Origin: Opacimonas sp002292215
Lineage (GTDB): Bacteria; Pseudomonadota; Gammaproteobacteria; Enterobacterales; Alteromonadaceae
Length of the DNA: 64,000 nt
Assembly (NCBI GenBank): GCA_943846745.1
Contig: OX044360.1
Coordinates: 2,542,001 to 2,606,000, forward strand
Direction of reading: 5' to 3'
Shown: one piece after another, positions 33,813 to 43,092 of the stretch
How the letters are laid out: each line of letters begins with the position of its first letter
Numbering within the stretch: position 1 is the first letter of the stretch
The notes under the pieces: generated by a model
What the model saw: only the letters and a program-made list of their open reading frames with translations
The model's database searches: none
What the model was told of the DNA's origin: nothing
Program-made: the position numbers and the translations under genes

Positions 33813-34397
33813 TTAATTGTGGTTGAGCAAGTGTTGATTCAGACGCATTTGCTCGTTGGTTAGTGAGTGATATGCTCGCTCAAACTCAGTTAATGAAATA
33901 GGTAAAATAAATTGCTGTGTGTTAATGGCGTAAGCAAATTTGGCGACGGTCCCAGTGGAAAATTCGGTCAGTAGTTTTTGATCAATTTTGATCATTGACT
34001 GACATGCGGCGGAGGTACACTGGGAAATAGGTAATTGAATAGCCGGATGAGCATCGACTTTGATCCCTAGACCACTTGCCTTATTGATATTCGCCGGTAA
34101 ACGCACCATTAGTGCACCGAGCTCACTCGCAAATGCATAGTTTATGGATACGCCTAACATGACTTGTTTTGCTGCCTCATCCCTGGCAACTAATTGAGTC
34201 ATGGCACAATTTTGTGGGCCACAACTGACACTCCAGGAACCGAAGGTTTCACTTTTTACAGTTTGCGCATGGGATGATCCGATAAACAATCCGCTGAACA
34301 TAATGCTCGATAAAATGGTCACTATACCCAGGCAGTTAACGATAAAAATAAGTGAAGAACGCAGCGAAAAAAACAATGTTATACGTGACTGACTCAT
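33813..34397 (-). CDS. IalB-family (invasion-associated locus B) exported protein
   Basis: The 194-residue protein has a hydrophobic N-terminus ending near SHAQT and the IalB pattern: FGSWSVSCGPQNCAMTQ, a paired QLPISQCTSAACQ cysteine segment, and ILPISLTEFERAY. Four cysteines (two CxxxxC-like pairs) suggest disulfides in the periplasm. The family is named after a Bartonella gene but is widespread in free-living bacteria, so the name says nothing about pathogenicity. It converges on yaaA. Start ATG 34397 follows AAGGATT. Confidence 0.75.
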   Translation of the reverse strand: MSQSRITLFFSLRSSLIFIVNCLGIVTILSSIMFSGLFIGSSHAQTVKSETFGSWSVSCGPQNCAMTQLVARDEAAKQVMLGVSINYAFASELGALMVRLPANINKASGLGIKVDAHPAIQLPISQCTSAACQSMIKIDQKLLTEFSTGTVAKFAYAINTQQFILPISLTEFERAYHSLTNEQMRLNQHLLNHN

Positions 34398-34410
34398 AGA
34401 TTAATCCTTA

Positions 34411-34438
34411 AAAAAAAGGGGATTAAATCAATCCCCTT
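34411..34438 (-). terminator. Terminator of the PEP-CTERM gene
   Basis: Read on the minus strand, GGGGATT and AATCCCC pair around a 5-base loop and are followed by a run of T. It sits 35 bases after the PEP-CTERM gene and before the IalB-like gene, separating the two. Confidence 0.88.
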
Positions 34439-34472
34439 CATACTTACTTGTCCAGATACTTTAATTATGAGA

Positions 34473-35753
34473 TTAGTGTAGTTTACGTTTTCTCGCAAAT
34501 ATCAATAATCCACTAGTCAATAAAATCAACAATGTACCGGGTGCATTTACAGGATCCGGTCCTGGACCGTTATTAACAAACTGAGTGATCGCAATTTGAT
34601 CCATGTTCAACGAACCTGTTGAGTCGAAAGTTAAACCTGCAATAAAGACATCAGGGAGGGTTGGATCCACCATATTACTGATATCAATGCCTAAAATACG
34701 GAAACGGTCGACAGCATTCGCAAAGTTGTACGCGATACCACCAGTGATTTCGATACTTGCATCAAACCAATCTCCCACTAAACTATCCCACAACCATAAA
34801 TCAAATAGATTATCGTCAAACCCTGTAGGCAATAATACGGAAGCGAAATTAGGTCCAGAGTTAACAATATAGTCATATCCGATAGCAACATCCGGATCGA
34901 TAAAGATACGAGTGTTAGGATCGATTACTTCAAATTCAAAATGAAAATTAGTCGGGTTAGACGGATCGATAACAGGCATGATTGGGTTAGCCGGGGATGC
35001 GCCAGGTAAAGCACCTTCACGAATTTCAAAACTCCAAATACCGGGCGTTGATGTGTTGCTGAAGATCTCATCAAGATTAGCTACCGCACTGGTTCGTGAA
35101 CCAGGTAAGGTGAAGAAATTCGTACCATCACCAGCATCATAGCCTGCTTGAGCAGGTACCCCACTAGAAGCGCTGCCGGTAGTCCAGTTAATATCCTCAT
35201 AGCGAAATTGAACATCAAAGTTGCCTGCGCCTTCGTCTGCTCGGTCTATCAATACCAGTTGGAAGGTGTTAGTGGTTGACGCATTATTACTATATACACC
35301 AACAGAATCCCACGTAAATACCATAGTATTGGCATCTGATGCGCCCAGGTAGACGTTGCCGCAAGCGGAACAACGGGTATCTACATCAGCCCAATAGGGG
35401 GCGATCATGGGTTGGTTGGATTGTGGGAATGGATTAGGCGTAAACGAACTTAACGCGCTTTGAAACGTAATGTTCCCATTATTGTTAACGTAAAACCCAT
35501 TGTATGTATTGCCAAAAAAGTTGACACCTGAATCGAAGTTTAACTCGGTGAATTCATTAAAGCTAAAATATCGGCTCGATGAGTCATCATTTTTAGGCAT
35601 GGCAATCTGGCCATAAACGCTGGTTGCTGAAGGTGAAGTATCCCAACCGGAGAGTAATACAGAGGCGTGTGAGGTTTGCAGTGCACTGGCTGATGCTAAT
35701 AGCAATGTACTCAGTGCAGCCTTCGAAAAAAGATCCTTAAATTTATTATTCAT
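34473..35753 (-). CDS. Nidogen-like domain protein with PEP-CTERM-type sorting tail
   Basis: The 426-residue protein has a signal peptide (to about HASV), a nidogen-like domain (GFYVNNNGNITFQ, MIAPYWADVDTR; about residues 60-245), a beta-rich middle region, and a C-terminus made of a VNAPGT motif, a hydrophobic helix and the basic RKRK. That tail is the PEP-CTERM type, recognised by exosortase and attached to the surface, although the usual Pro-Glu-Pro is Asn-Ala-Pro here. No exosortase or polysaccharide genes are in the window. A CSAC pair in the nidogen domain may bind metal or form a disulfide. The 191 bases upstream are AT-rich and hold no gene. Confidence 0.8.
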   Translation of the reverse strand: MNNKFKDLFSKAALSTLLLASASALQTSHASVLLSGWDTSPSATSVYGQIAMPKNDDSSSRYFSFNEFTELNFDSGVNFFGNTYNGFYVNNNGNITFQSALSSFTPNPFPQSNQPMIAPYWADVDTRCSACGNVYLGASDANTMVFTWDSVGVYSNNASTTNTFQLVLIDRADEGAGNFDVQFRYEDINWTTGSASSGVPAQAGYDAGDGTNFFTLPGSRTSAVANLDEIFSNTSTPGIWSFEIREGALPGASPANPIMPVIDPSNPTNFHFEFEVIDPNTRIFIDPDVAIGYDYIVNSGPNFASVLLPTGFDDNLFDLWLWDSLVGDWFDASIEITGGIAYNFANAVDRFRILGIDISNMVDPTLPDVFIAGLTFDSTGSLNMDQIAITQFVNNGPGPDPVNAPGTLLILLTSGLLIFARKRKLH

Positions 35754-35944
35754 TGCACTATCCTAGTGTTCGTAATTAATTGAAATTATGGAAGTACTGC
35801 AGGCATCCAGCGAATCAATCTATTTACTGCAATAAATGTTCCTAATTATAACTATTTGAAATAAAAAGGTATTTCATTTTAAAGGATAGATGGTTGTAAA
35901 AAATTCAGACAGGTTTATCTATATTGATATTTATAGATATCTAT

Positions 35945-36385
35945 TCATTCGACAAACATTTCGTGCTTAAAGGTCAGCGTTTGTTCTTCTGTTACTTGAC
36001 GTAGTGTGATGTCAAAGGTGTAATTCTCGCCATGCCGAAACGACAAGGGCGCAAGATAATAAATCGCATCACCATCGATAACACGTTTAAATTTCAGTTC
36101 TTTGGTTGTCCCGATAAGGTTTCTAGCCGTGCCGCTAATATCGACTCGTTGGGCAACCTGGGTCGCAGTGTCTAATACTGATATGTTAACCAACGCATTA
36201 TATTTACTACGAACAATGCCATTGGCTTTGGCGATTTCAGGGGTTAAAAACGTGGTATCAAAGACAATGTAATGCACATCCCATTTTCCTAGCGTCACTT
36301 TCTGTTCAGCTTGAGCGTTAAAACTAATTCCAAATACTAAGCTCAGTGTTATTGTTAATGTCGCTAGAAATAATCGAATGTGCAT
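35945..36385 (-). CDS. DUF4426 periplasmic protein
   Basis: The 146-residue protein has a signal peptide ending NAQAE and a single beta-rich domain starting VTLGKWDVHYIVFDTTFLTPEIAKA. This matches DUF4426, a family of unknown function usually encoded beside yggT. It ends the minus-strand series yggS-proC-yggT-DUF4426. Confidence 0.85.
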   Translation of the reverse strand: MHIRLFLATLTITLSLVFGISFNAQAEQKVTLGKWDVHYIVFDTTFLTPEIAKANGIVRSKYNALVNISVLDTATQVAQRVDISGTARNLIGTTKELKFKRVIDGDAIYYLAPLSFRHGENYTFDITLRQVTEEQTLTFKHEMFVE

Positions 36386-36436
36386 GTGTCACCTTTTATC
36401 TATGAGAGTAATGTTCAGGTTTTAACGGATGAGAGA

Positions 36437-36979
36437 TTAAAACGGACCAATCAAGTCTTGTAACAACAATTGTATGAACTGTAATGCAATAATCGCAATC
36501 AATACCGACAAATCCAAGCCACCTAATGGCGGGATTATTCTACGGATTGGAGCGAGAAGGGGCTCGGTTAATTGTGACAACACATACTCAAACGGATTGC
36601 CCCCTTGGGATACCCAACTTAAGATCGCACGTAAAATTAACATCCAAAAGATCAACGATAAAAATTGTTTAAGTAACGTGATACTGCCAATAATGAGCAC
36701 TGCAAGTGGATTGAAAGCTGCATTCGAGAAAAATAGACTAATCACCGTTATTTTGGTGCATGCAATTAATAAGGCAAATACAAATGTCGCACTATCAAAT
36801 GCGCCCATTGATGGAATGATGCGACGTAAAGGCGCAACAACCGGTTGGGTGGCTTTGACAACGAATTGTGAAAATGGGTTATAAAAATCAGCACGCACAA
36901 ATTGTAACCATAAGCGTAAAATGACGACCATCAGGTACAAGTTAAAAAACGTATCGACTAAAAAAAATGAAGCGCTCAT
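36437..36979 (-). CDS. yggT: YggT family membrane protein
   Basis: The 180-residue protein contains two YggT repeats, each with a hydrophobic helix pair and a P-L-(R/L)-(R/A)-I-P motif (VAPLRRIIPSMG; LAPIRRIIPPLGGLDLSVLIA). The family has been linked to osmotic tolerance and, in other bacteria, to envelope or division functions. It follows proC after 39 bases. Confidence 0.92.
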   Translation of the reverse strand: MSASFFLVDTFFNLYLMVVILRLWLQFVRADFYNPFSQFVVKATQPVVAPLRRIIPSMGAFDSATFVFALLIACTKITVISLFFSNAAFNPLAVLIIGSITLLKQFLSLIFWMLILRAILSWVSQGGNPFEYVLSQLTEPLLAPIRRIIPPLGGLDLSVLIAIIALQFIQLLLQDLIGPF

Positions 36980-37018
36980 AAAAATCCTATTTAGATAATC
37001 CGGTTAAGGTAAAAAAAA

Positions 37019-37885
37019 TTACATGCTAGATTGCATGGCTACGGCTCTGTCTACAGCTGCTTGCATCGCACCTGCTATTATATCGGCAAGTTGTGCTTGA
37101 TTGAAATAATCAATTGCTTGTGCCGTTGTTCCCCCTTTAGAAGTGACTTGTTTGCGAAGCGTGCCAAAATCTGTATCGGGATTGGCTAATAACATCGCAC
37201 CAGCACCGGCCAATGCCTGTGCGACTAGGCGCTTAGCATCCTCTGCAGATAAACCTAAAGCTTCAGTTTTTGCTTGCATTGCTTCTGCAAATAAAAATAA
37301 ATATGCCGGTGAGGAGCCAGCCGCGGCAATGACAGTGTTGATATCTTCCTCATGGGCGACCCATAATACATCTCCCACTTGAGTTAATACATATTCTGCG
37401 CAATCTTTTAGGCTCTGCGGTGTATCTGCTGACGCGTAGAGTCCAGTCATCCCCATACCGATAGACGAGGGGGTATTTGGCATTGTTCTAACGATTGAGC
37501 AGGGCGCACCTAGCATGTCTTGTAAACGCGCAACACTCACTCCTGCAGCAATAGAAATAAACTGTGTTTTAGGCACGTCACTTACTGGTAAAACAGCACA
37601 GACTTGAGCCAACATTTGTGGCTTGACGGCCAGTACGACGGTCGTTGCAAACGTTAGTGCGGTAGCATTGTCCTGACTAATATGACAACCGGTCTCTGCT
37701 TGTAATGCAGTAAGTTTAGGTAAGCTGGGATTCGTCGCCATAATTAAATCAGCAGGGTAGCCATTGGCAACCATCCCTTTGATAATAGCTTTAGTCATAT
37801 TACCCGCACCGATAAACGCGATCTTAACCGGTGAAAAGGTGTCAGTTTGTGAATGCGATGTGTTTTGGGTATTCGTTTGCGCCAT
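37019..37885 (-). CDS. proC: Pyrroline-5-carboxylate reductase
   Basis: The 288-residue enzyme has the Rossmann loop IAFIGAGNMTKAII, VLAVKPQ, RTMPNTPS and the C-terminal TSKGGTTAQAI motif. It makes proline from pyrroline-5-carboxylate with NAD(P)H. The first about 19 residues before KIAFIGAGN are a polar extension not usual in the family; the start may be internal, but no better start codon is visible before the core. It follows yggS in the conserved yggS-proC-yggT group. Confidence 0.95.
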   Translation of the reverse strand: MAQTNTQNTSHSQTDTFSPVKIAFIGAGNMTKAIIKGMVANGYPADLIMATNPSLPKLTALQAETGCHISQDNATALTFATTVVLAVKPQMLAQVCAVLPVSDVPKTQFISIAAGVSVARLQDMLGAPCSIVRTMPNTPSSIGMGMTGLYASADTPQSLKDCAEYVLTQVGDVLWVAHEEDINTVIAAAGSSPAYLFLFAEAMQAKTEALGLSAEDAKRLVAQALAGAGAMLLANPDTDFGTLRKQVTSKGGTTAQAIDYFNQAQLADIIAGAMQAAVDRAVAMQSSM

Positions 37886-37921
37886 AGTGACTCCGTTCTG
37901 TAAATAATAAAAATCGTTCCG

Positions 37922-38611
37922 TTACTGGCGTTGGCCAAAGATCCCAGTGCCAACCCTTACCATAGTTGATCCTGCTGCAATCGCGGCATTAAGGTCGCTA
38001 CTCATGCCCATGGATAACGTGTCTACTTGAGGGTAGCGTGTTTTGAGCTGTCCAAATAGCGCTGCTAAGCGGGAAAAACTAGATAATTGAGTGTCATAAT
38101 CAGCGGATGCTTTCGGGATTGCCATAATACCACGCAACGTTAAATGTTCCATCTCTGCAATTTGTGCTGCCATCGACATTAATTCTTCTGGGGCAATTCC
38201 TGCTTTGGATTCTTCATGGTCAATATTTATTTGGATGCATATTTGTAAAGGGTCTTGTGACGGCAATCGCTGATTATTTAAGCGCTGCGCGATTTTTAAG
38301 CGGTCAATACTGTGACACCAAGCAAAGTGTTCGGCAATAAATTTACTCTTATTTGACTGAATCGGGCCGATAAAATGCCAGACGATGTCATTTAAATGCG
38401 CCAAGGCTTGAGTCTTCTCAGTACCTTCTTGCACATAGTTTTCACCAAAGTGACGTTGTCCAGCTTGATACGCAAGTACTAAATCCGATACGGGTTTAGT
38501 TTTGCTAACCGCTAATAATTGGATAGTAGCAGGATCTCGTTGGGCTAGTTTTGCCGCAACCGTTATTTGGTTCAGTGTGTTTTCCAACTGGTTTGCAATA
38601 GTATTCGACAT
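37922..38611 (-). CDS. yggS: PLP homeostasis protein YggS (PLPBP)
   Basis: The 229-residue alanine-racemase-fold protein has the PLP lysine in LLAVSKTKP, HFGENYVQE and the C-terminal SMGMSSDLNAAIAAGSTMVRVGTGIFG. It binds PLP without known catalysis and keeps B6 and amino-acid pools balanced. It is divergent from pilT across 40 bases, so the two promoters share this short space. Confidence 0.96.
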   Translation of the reverse strand: MSNTIANQLENTLNQITVAAKLAQRDPATIQLLAVSKTKPVSDLVLAYQAGQRHFGENYVQEGTEKTQALAHLNDIVWHFIGPIQSNKSKFIAEHFAWCHSIDRLKIAQRLNNQRLPSQDPLQICIQINIDHEESKAGIAPEELMSMAAQIAEMEHLTLRGIMAIPKASADYDTQLSSFSRLAALFGQLKTRYPQVDTLSMGMSSDLNAAIAAGSTMVRVGTGIFGQRQ

Positions 38612-38651
38612 GGTCTGATTTTTTAATTTATGAATTAAGTAGAGTTACAAA

Positions 38652-39695
38652 ATGGATATTACCGAACTTTTAGCTTTTAGTGTCAAAAATAATGCCTCGG
38701 ATCTGCATTTATCTGCAGGTTTACCTCCAATGATCCGAGTCGATGGTGAAATGCGTCGATTAAACATTCCAGAACTCGACCATCAACAAGTGCATAATCT
38801 CATTTATGAAATCATGAATGATATGCAACGTAAAGAATACGAAGAAAATCTAGAAGTGGATTTTTCTTTTGAAGTTAATGATTTAGCGCGTTTTCGTGTC
38901 AACGCTTTTATGCAAAACCGAGGAGCTGCAGCGGTATTAAGAACTATCCCAAGTAAGGTATTAAGCTTGGATGAACTTGGTGCTCCGGCTATATTTAAAG
39001 AAATTCTAAATCAACCTACTGGCATTGTCTTAATTACAGGTGCAACCGGTTCCGGAAAATCGACTACCTTAGCGGCGATGATAGATTACATTAATACCCA
39101 CAAGCGTGAACATATTCTTACCATCGAAGATCCAATTGAGTTTGTGCATGATAATAAGCTATGTTTGATGAATCAACGTGAAGTGCATCGAGATACTAAA
39201 AGCTTCTCTAATGCCTTACGCTCTGCTTTACGAGAAGATCCAGATGTGATTTTAGTCGGAGAATTACGTGATTTAGAAACGATTCGTTTAGCCATCTCTG
39301 CTGCAGAAACTGGGCATTTGGTATTTGCTACATTGCATACCAATTCGGCCCCTAAAACTATTGATAGGATAATCGATGTATTTCCTGCCGCAGAAAAATC
39401 CATGGTGCGCTCTATGTTATCCGAAAGTTTACGTGCCGTTATTTCGCAAAATCTACTGAAAAAAATCGGAGGAGGGCGTATTGCAGCACATGAAATTATG
39501 GTTGGCGTTCCGGCTATCCGTAATTTGATCCGCGAAGATAAAGTACCTCAAATGTATTCCATTATCCAAACCGGCCAAAACCACGGCATGCAAACGATGG
39601 ATCAATGCCTACAACGCCTAGTAGCACAAGGGCAAATCACGCAAGAAGATGCTAAAAAACTATCCAAAGATAAACAACCATCTACTAATTTTTAG
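38652..39695 (+). CDS. pilT: Type IV pilus retraction ATPase PilT
   Basis: The 347-residue hexameric ATPase has Walker A GATGSGKST, the Asp box around EDPIEFVH, Walker B with VILVGELRD, the His box TGHLVFATLHTNSA and the PilT AIRNLIRE motif. It depolymerises pili during twitching, attachment and DNA uptake. pilU follows after 9 bases. No other pilus genes are in the window, which is usual for pilTU. Confidence 0.97.
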   Translation: MDITELLAFSVKNNASDLHLSAGLPPMIRVDGEMRRLNIPELDHQQVHNLIYEIMNDMQRKEYEENLEVDFSFEVNDLARFRVNAFMQNRGAAAVLRTIPSKVLSLDELGAPAIFKEILNQPTGIVLITGATGSGKSTTLAAMIDYINTHKREHILTIEDPIEFVHDNKLCLMNQREVHRDTKSFSNALRSALREDPDVILVGELRDLETIRLAISAAETGHLVFATLHTNSAPKTIDRIIDVFPAAEKSMVRSMLSESLRAVISQNLLKKIGGGRIAAHEIMVGVPAIRNLIREDKVPQMYSIIQTGQNHGMQTMDQCLQRLVAQGQITQEDAKKLSKDKQPSTNF

Positions 39696-39704
39696 GAGTC
39701 ACAG

Positions 39705-40817
39705 GTGTATCTCGAACAACATTTACAGAATATAGTGACTCAAGGGGCTTCGGATGTATTTATTACTGTAGGACGTCCTGTCAGCGCCAAAATTAATGGT
39801 CGCATGACAAACATTGCTGGTTCGGTGTTAACCTCTCAGGATGCATATGAACTTATTCAAGAAGCCATGACTCCTGACCATTTGCATCAATTTAAGACGG
39901 CTAAAGAATGTAATTTTGCTATTGCACTCGATGGTATTGGGCGCTTTCGTTGTTCGGCTTTTTGGCAGCGTGAAATGCCAGGCATGGTGGTACGCCGGAT
40001 TGTCACTGACATACCACAAGCCGATGATCTTGGGTTACCGGACGTGTTAAAAAATATCATTATGGCAAAGCGTGGATTAGTCTTATTTGTGGGTGGCACG
40101 GGCACCGGTAAATCCACATCACTTGCAGCACTGATTGACCATCGCAATAAACAATCTTCTGGGCATATTTTGACCATCGAGGATCCGATTGAATTTGTTC
40201 ATGAACATCAACAATGTGTTGTGACACAACGTGAAGTGGGTATTGATACCCATTCGTTTGATGATGCGCTCAAAAGCTCCTTACGCCAAGCACCTGATGT
40301 CATTTTAATAGGTGAAATCCGGTCGATGGAGACGATGGAATATGCCATGTCCTTTGCTGATACGGGGCATTTATGTGTTGCTACATTGCACGCTAACAAC
40401 GCCAATCAAGCGATTGAGCGCATTATGCATTTAGCACCCAAAGATATGCATGACAAATTACGTTTTGATCTGAGTTTAAATATGCGTGCGATTGTCGCGC
40501 AGCAACTTGTACCCACGATTGATGGCAAAGGTCGCGTTGCTGCGATTGAAGTGTTACTTAATTCTCCTTTGATTAGTGATTTGATCCAACGCAATGAAAT
40601 GACGGGTCTTAAAGATGCCATGACCAAAGGCAAAGAGATGGGGATGCAGACATTTGATATCGCGTTAATGGCCTTATATCGCGATAATAAAATTACGTTA
40701 GAACAAGCATTACATCATGCTGATTCGCCGAATGACTTACGTTTGATGATAAAGCTTGATGAAAAGGCAGGTAATAGTCTAGGATCATTGTCTAATGTTT
40801 CCTTTGATATGGACTAA
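39705..40817 (+). CDS. pilU: Type IV pilus retraction accessory ATPase PilU
   Basis: The 370-residue ATPase has Walker A GGTGTGKST, EDPIEFVHEHQQCVVTQREVG, VILIGEIRS and TGHLCVATLHANNA. PilU assists PilT and adds retraction force. The start is GTG 39705 behind TAGGAGT, which gives the family N-terminus MYLEQHLQNIV. It lacks the PilT AIRNLIRE motif, as expected, carrying a ...LISDLIQRNE segment instead. Confidence 0.95.
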   Translation: MYLEQHLQNIVTQGASDVFITVGRPVSAKINGRMTNIAGSVLTSQDAYELIQEAMTPDHLHQFKTAKECNFAIALDGIGRFRCSAFWQREMPGMVVRRIVTDIPQADDLGLPDVLKNIIMAKRGLVLFVGGTGTGKSTSLAALIDHRNKQSSGHILTIEDPIEFVHEHQQCVVTQREVGIDTHSFDDALKSSLRQAPDVILIGEIRSMETMEYAMSFADTGHLCVATLHANNANQAIERIMHLAPKDMHDKLRFDLSLNMRAIVAQQLVPTIDGKGRVAAIEVLLNSPLISDLIQRNEMTGLKDAMTKGKEMGMQTFDIALMALYRDNKITLEQALHHADSPNDLRLMIKLDEKAGNSLGSLSNVSFDMD

Positions 40818-40833
40818 CACCTAAGGAATTGAA

Positions 40834-41148
40834 ATGCCGCTATTTTACTATGATGCGCAAGTATTTAAAGTTTATCAGATAAAGCAATTACTTGATGATG
40901 CGAAGATCCCTTGTGTGGTAAAAAATGATTTTGCACAAGGCGCTATCGGTGAGTTATCGCCTATTGATAGTGCACCAGAGGTATGGCTTGTTGATGAATC
41001 GTGGCGCCCTAGAGCACAACAACGGGTCGATGATTTTTTGGCTGAGCAAGTTGCGTTAGCTGACGATGAGGACTGGCAGTGCGCTCAGTGTCACGAAGAT
41101 AATGAAGCTAATTTTGGTATCTGTTGGTCGTGTCAAACGACGCGTTAG
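40834..41148 (+). CDS. DUF2007 protein with C-terminal zinc ribbon
   Basis: The 104-residue protein has an N-terminal DUF2007 signal-transducing-type fold (YYDAQVFKVYQIKQLLDDAKIPCVVKND, PEVWLVDE) and a C-terminal CAQC-N10-CWSC zinc ribbon. Its function is unknown. It is 16 bases after pilU with AAGGAA before the ATG. Its stop overlaps the ruvX stop by four bases in convergent orientation. Confidence 0.85.
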   Translation: MPLFYYDAQVFKVYQIKQLLDDAKIPCVVKNDFAQGAIGELSPIDSAPEVWLVDESWRPRAQQRVDDFLAEQVALADDEDWQCAQCHEDNEANFGICWSCQTTR

Positions 41149-41558
41149 CCTTGGGTTTCGTACCAGGCTTCAAAAATTACGCATGCAGAGACACTATCTA
41201 CTTTCTCTTTACTGAGTTTTTTGTAGCCACCGAGTTCAAATAAACGTGATTTAGCATCGGTTGTCGTGAGGCGTTCATCGACTTCCAATACTTGGGTTTT
41301 GCAACGTGCGGCAATGCGTCGTCCAAACTTACGCGCACGTATCGTCATTTCTTGTTCGCTACCATCCATGTTGAGCGGCAAGCCAACAAGCATCGCTGTG
41401 GGTAGCCATTGTGCATGCAAATGGGTGATTTCATCCCAATTGGGGATCCCATCCTTAGCTTTAATCGCCGCAAGTGGTTGGGCGGTACCGGTAATAGTTT
41501 GACCTATTGCAACACCAATACTTTTGGTGCCAAAATCAAATGCTAAGTAAGTACTCAC
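41145..41558 (-). CDS. ruvX: RuvX/YqgF pre-16S rRNA nuclease
   Basis: The 137-residue RNase H-fold protein has LAFDFGTKSIGVAIGQ, VGLPLNMDGSEQ and DERLTTTDA, with the acidic residues of the active site in place. It processes the 5' end of 16S rRNA. I chose GTG 41558, which overlaps the last base of the yqgE stop (TAGTG) and gives the family N-terminus; a longer in-frame start lies inside yqgE. Confidence 0.94.
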   Translation of the reverse strand: MSTYLAFDFGTKSIGVAIGQTITGTAQPLAAIKAKDGIPNWDEITHLHAQWLPTAMLVGLPLNMDGSEQEMTIRARKFGRRIAARCKTQVLEVDERLTTTDAKSRLFELGGYKKLSKEKVDSVSACVIFEAWYETQG

Positions 41559-42115
41559 TAGGCGTGACCTGCTTGTTCTGTCAATTGCCAAGGTTCAATA
41601 CCGAGTGCTTTTATCGATTGACTCCAACGATCATGAAGGGGAGTGTCAAAAACTAATTTATGAGTCGCGGGGATCATTAACCACGCATTATCAGTCAGCT
41701 CTTCTTCTAGTTGTCCGGGTGACCAACCAGCATACCCGAGTGCAATAACTTGCTTTTCTGGACCACGTTCGTTGCCAATACATCCCACAATATCTTTTGA
41801 TGTAGTGACAGTGAACTCGTCATTAAGACGCATACTGCCTTCCCATTCACCATGCGGATAATGCAAAATAAACCCTCTATCTGGACTAACTGGCCCACCT
41901 TTGACAATAATTTGCTCGCCTTTAGTATCGTTGACTTCCGAGCCTGGCGCTGCTTGTTCAACCATTTCTTTAAGGTTCATCTCAATAGGCGCATTAATAA
42001 CAACGCCCATTGCTCCATCTTTATTATGCTCAAAGATATAGATTACTGTTCGGGCAAACGCAGCATCTTGCATTGCAGGCATCGCAATAAGTAAATGATT
42101 GGCAAAACTAGTCAT
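41558..42115 (-). CDS. yqgE: UPF0301 protein YqgE
   Basis: The 185-residue protein matches YqgE/AlgH (NHLLIAMPAMQDAAFARTVIYIFEHNKDGAMGVVIN, GGPVSPDRGFILH, LGYAGWSPGQLEEEL). It is often co-transcribed with gshB and ruvX, as here, but has no firmly established activity. It follows gshB after 14 bases and overlaps ruvX by one base. Confidence 0.95.
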   Translation of the reverse strand: MTSFANHLLIAMPAMQDAAFARTVIYIFEHNKDGAMGVVINAPIEMNLKEMVEQAAPGSEVNDTKGEQIIVKGGPVSPDRGFILHYPHGEWEGSMRLNDEFTVTTSKDIVGCIGNERGPEKQVIALGYAGWSPGQLEEELTDNAWLMIPATHKLVFDTPLHDRWSQSIKALGIEPWQLTEQAGHA

Positions 42116-42129
42116 GAATAGTGACGTTC

Positions 42130-43092
42130 CTATTGGTTTTGGTTGGCTGCAACACGTTGGGCGACAGCATCAAATAATTTACCACAAATATTCACACCTG
42201 AGGCTTTTTCTATTTCACGAACACAAGTGGGAGAAGTGATGTTGATTTCGGTAACACGGTCACCAATCACATCTAAACCTACAAACAAAATACCATGCTT
42301 TACTAACGTCGGGGCAATCGCTTCTGCTAATGCGCGATCGCTAGCACTAATCGGTTGCGGACGGCCTATGCCACCTGCTGCCAAATTACCACGAGTTTCT
42401 GTTCCTTGTGGTAATCGAGCAAGACAGTAATCCATGACTTCACCATTGACGATAAGAACGCGTTTGTCGCCATCTTTAATGGCAGGTAAGTAAGCTTGAA
42501 ACATCGCTAGCTTTTGTCCATTTTGGGTTAAGGTTTCAATCACTACACCTAAATTGTTAGCATCTTCTTTGATCCTAAAAATAGACGCCCCCCCCATACC
42601 ATCTAAAGGCTTGCAGATAATATCTTGATGTTTAGCATGAAATGCTTTGGCTAATGTTTTGCTACGCGTGACTAACGTGTCAGGGATTAAATCTGGAAAA
42701 TAAGCGGTGAATAGCTTTTCATTAAAATCGCGCAAGGCTTGGGCTTTATTGACAACGACAACGCCATATTGCTCCGCAAGTTCAAAAATATGTGTGGCAT
42801 AGATAAATTGATCGTCAACAGGCGGATCTTTGCGCATCAATAATGCATCAAAATCGCCTAAAAGCTGAGTCTGCTGCTCGCCTAATGTATAAAAATCGGT
42901 TTCACGGTCAATCACACTTAATGAGCGAGTTAGTGCATAAGGGATCCCGTTATCAATGAACAGATCTTGCATCTCGATATAGCTGATCTCATAGCCTCGA
43001 CGTTGCGCTTCAAGGCACAACGCAAATGACGTGTCTTTATAAGGAGTAATATTAGCAATTGGATCCATAACTATTGCGATGCGTAGACTCAT
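42130..43092 (-). CDS. gshB: Glutathione synthetase
   Basis: The 320-residue ATP-grasp enzyme has MDPIANI near the N-terminus, LMRKDPPVDDQFIYATHI, KPLDGMGGASIFR and the C-terminal VIGDRVTEINITSPTCVREIEK. It joins gamma-glutamylcysteine and glycine. It overlaps rsmE by four bases (ATGA), so rsmE-gshB-yqgE-ruvX form one transcript. Confidence 0.97.
   Translation of the reverse strand: MSLRIAIVMDPIANITPYKDTSFALCLEAQRRGYEISYIEMQDLFIDNGIPYALTRSLSVIDRETDFYTLGEQQTQLLGDFDALLMRKDPPVDDQFIYATHIFELAEQYGVVVVNKAQALRDFNEKLFTAYFPDLIPDTLVTRSKTLAKAFHAKHQDIICKPLDGMGGASIFRIKEDANNLGVVIETLTQNGQKLAMFQAYLPAIKDGDKRVLIVNGEVMDYCLARLPQGTETRGNLAAGGIGRPQPISASDRALAEAIAPTLVKHGILFVGLDVIGDRVTEINITSPTCVREIEKASGVNICGKLFDAVAQRVAANQNQ

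Noticed and set aside
36474..36884. 136-codon frame antisense to yggT
   Set aside because: It mirrors the hydrophobic codons of yggT; no family resemblance and no start signal.
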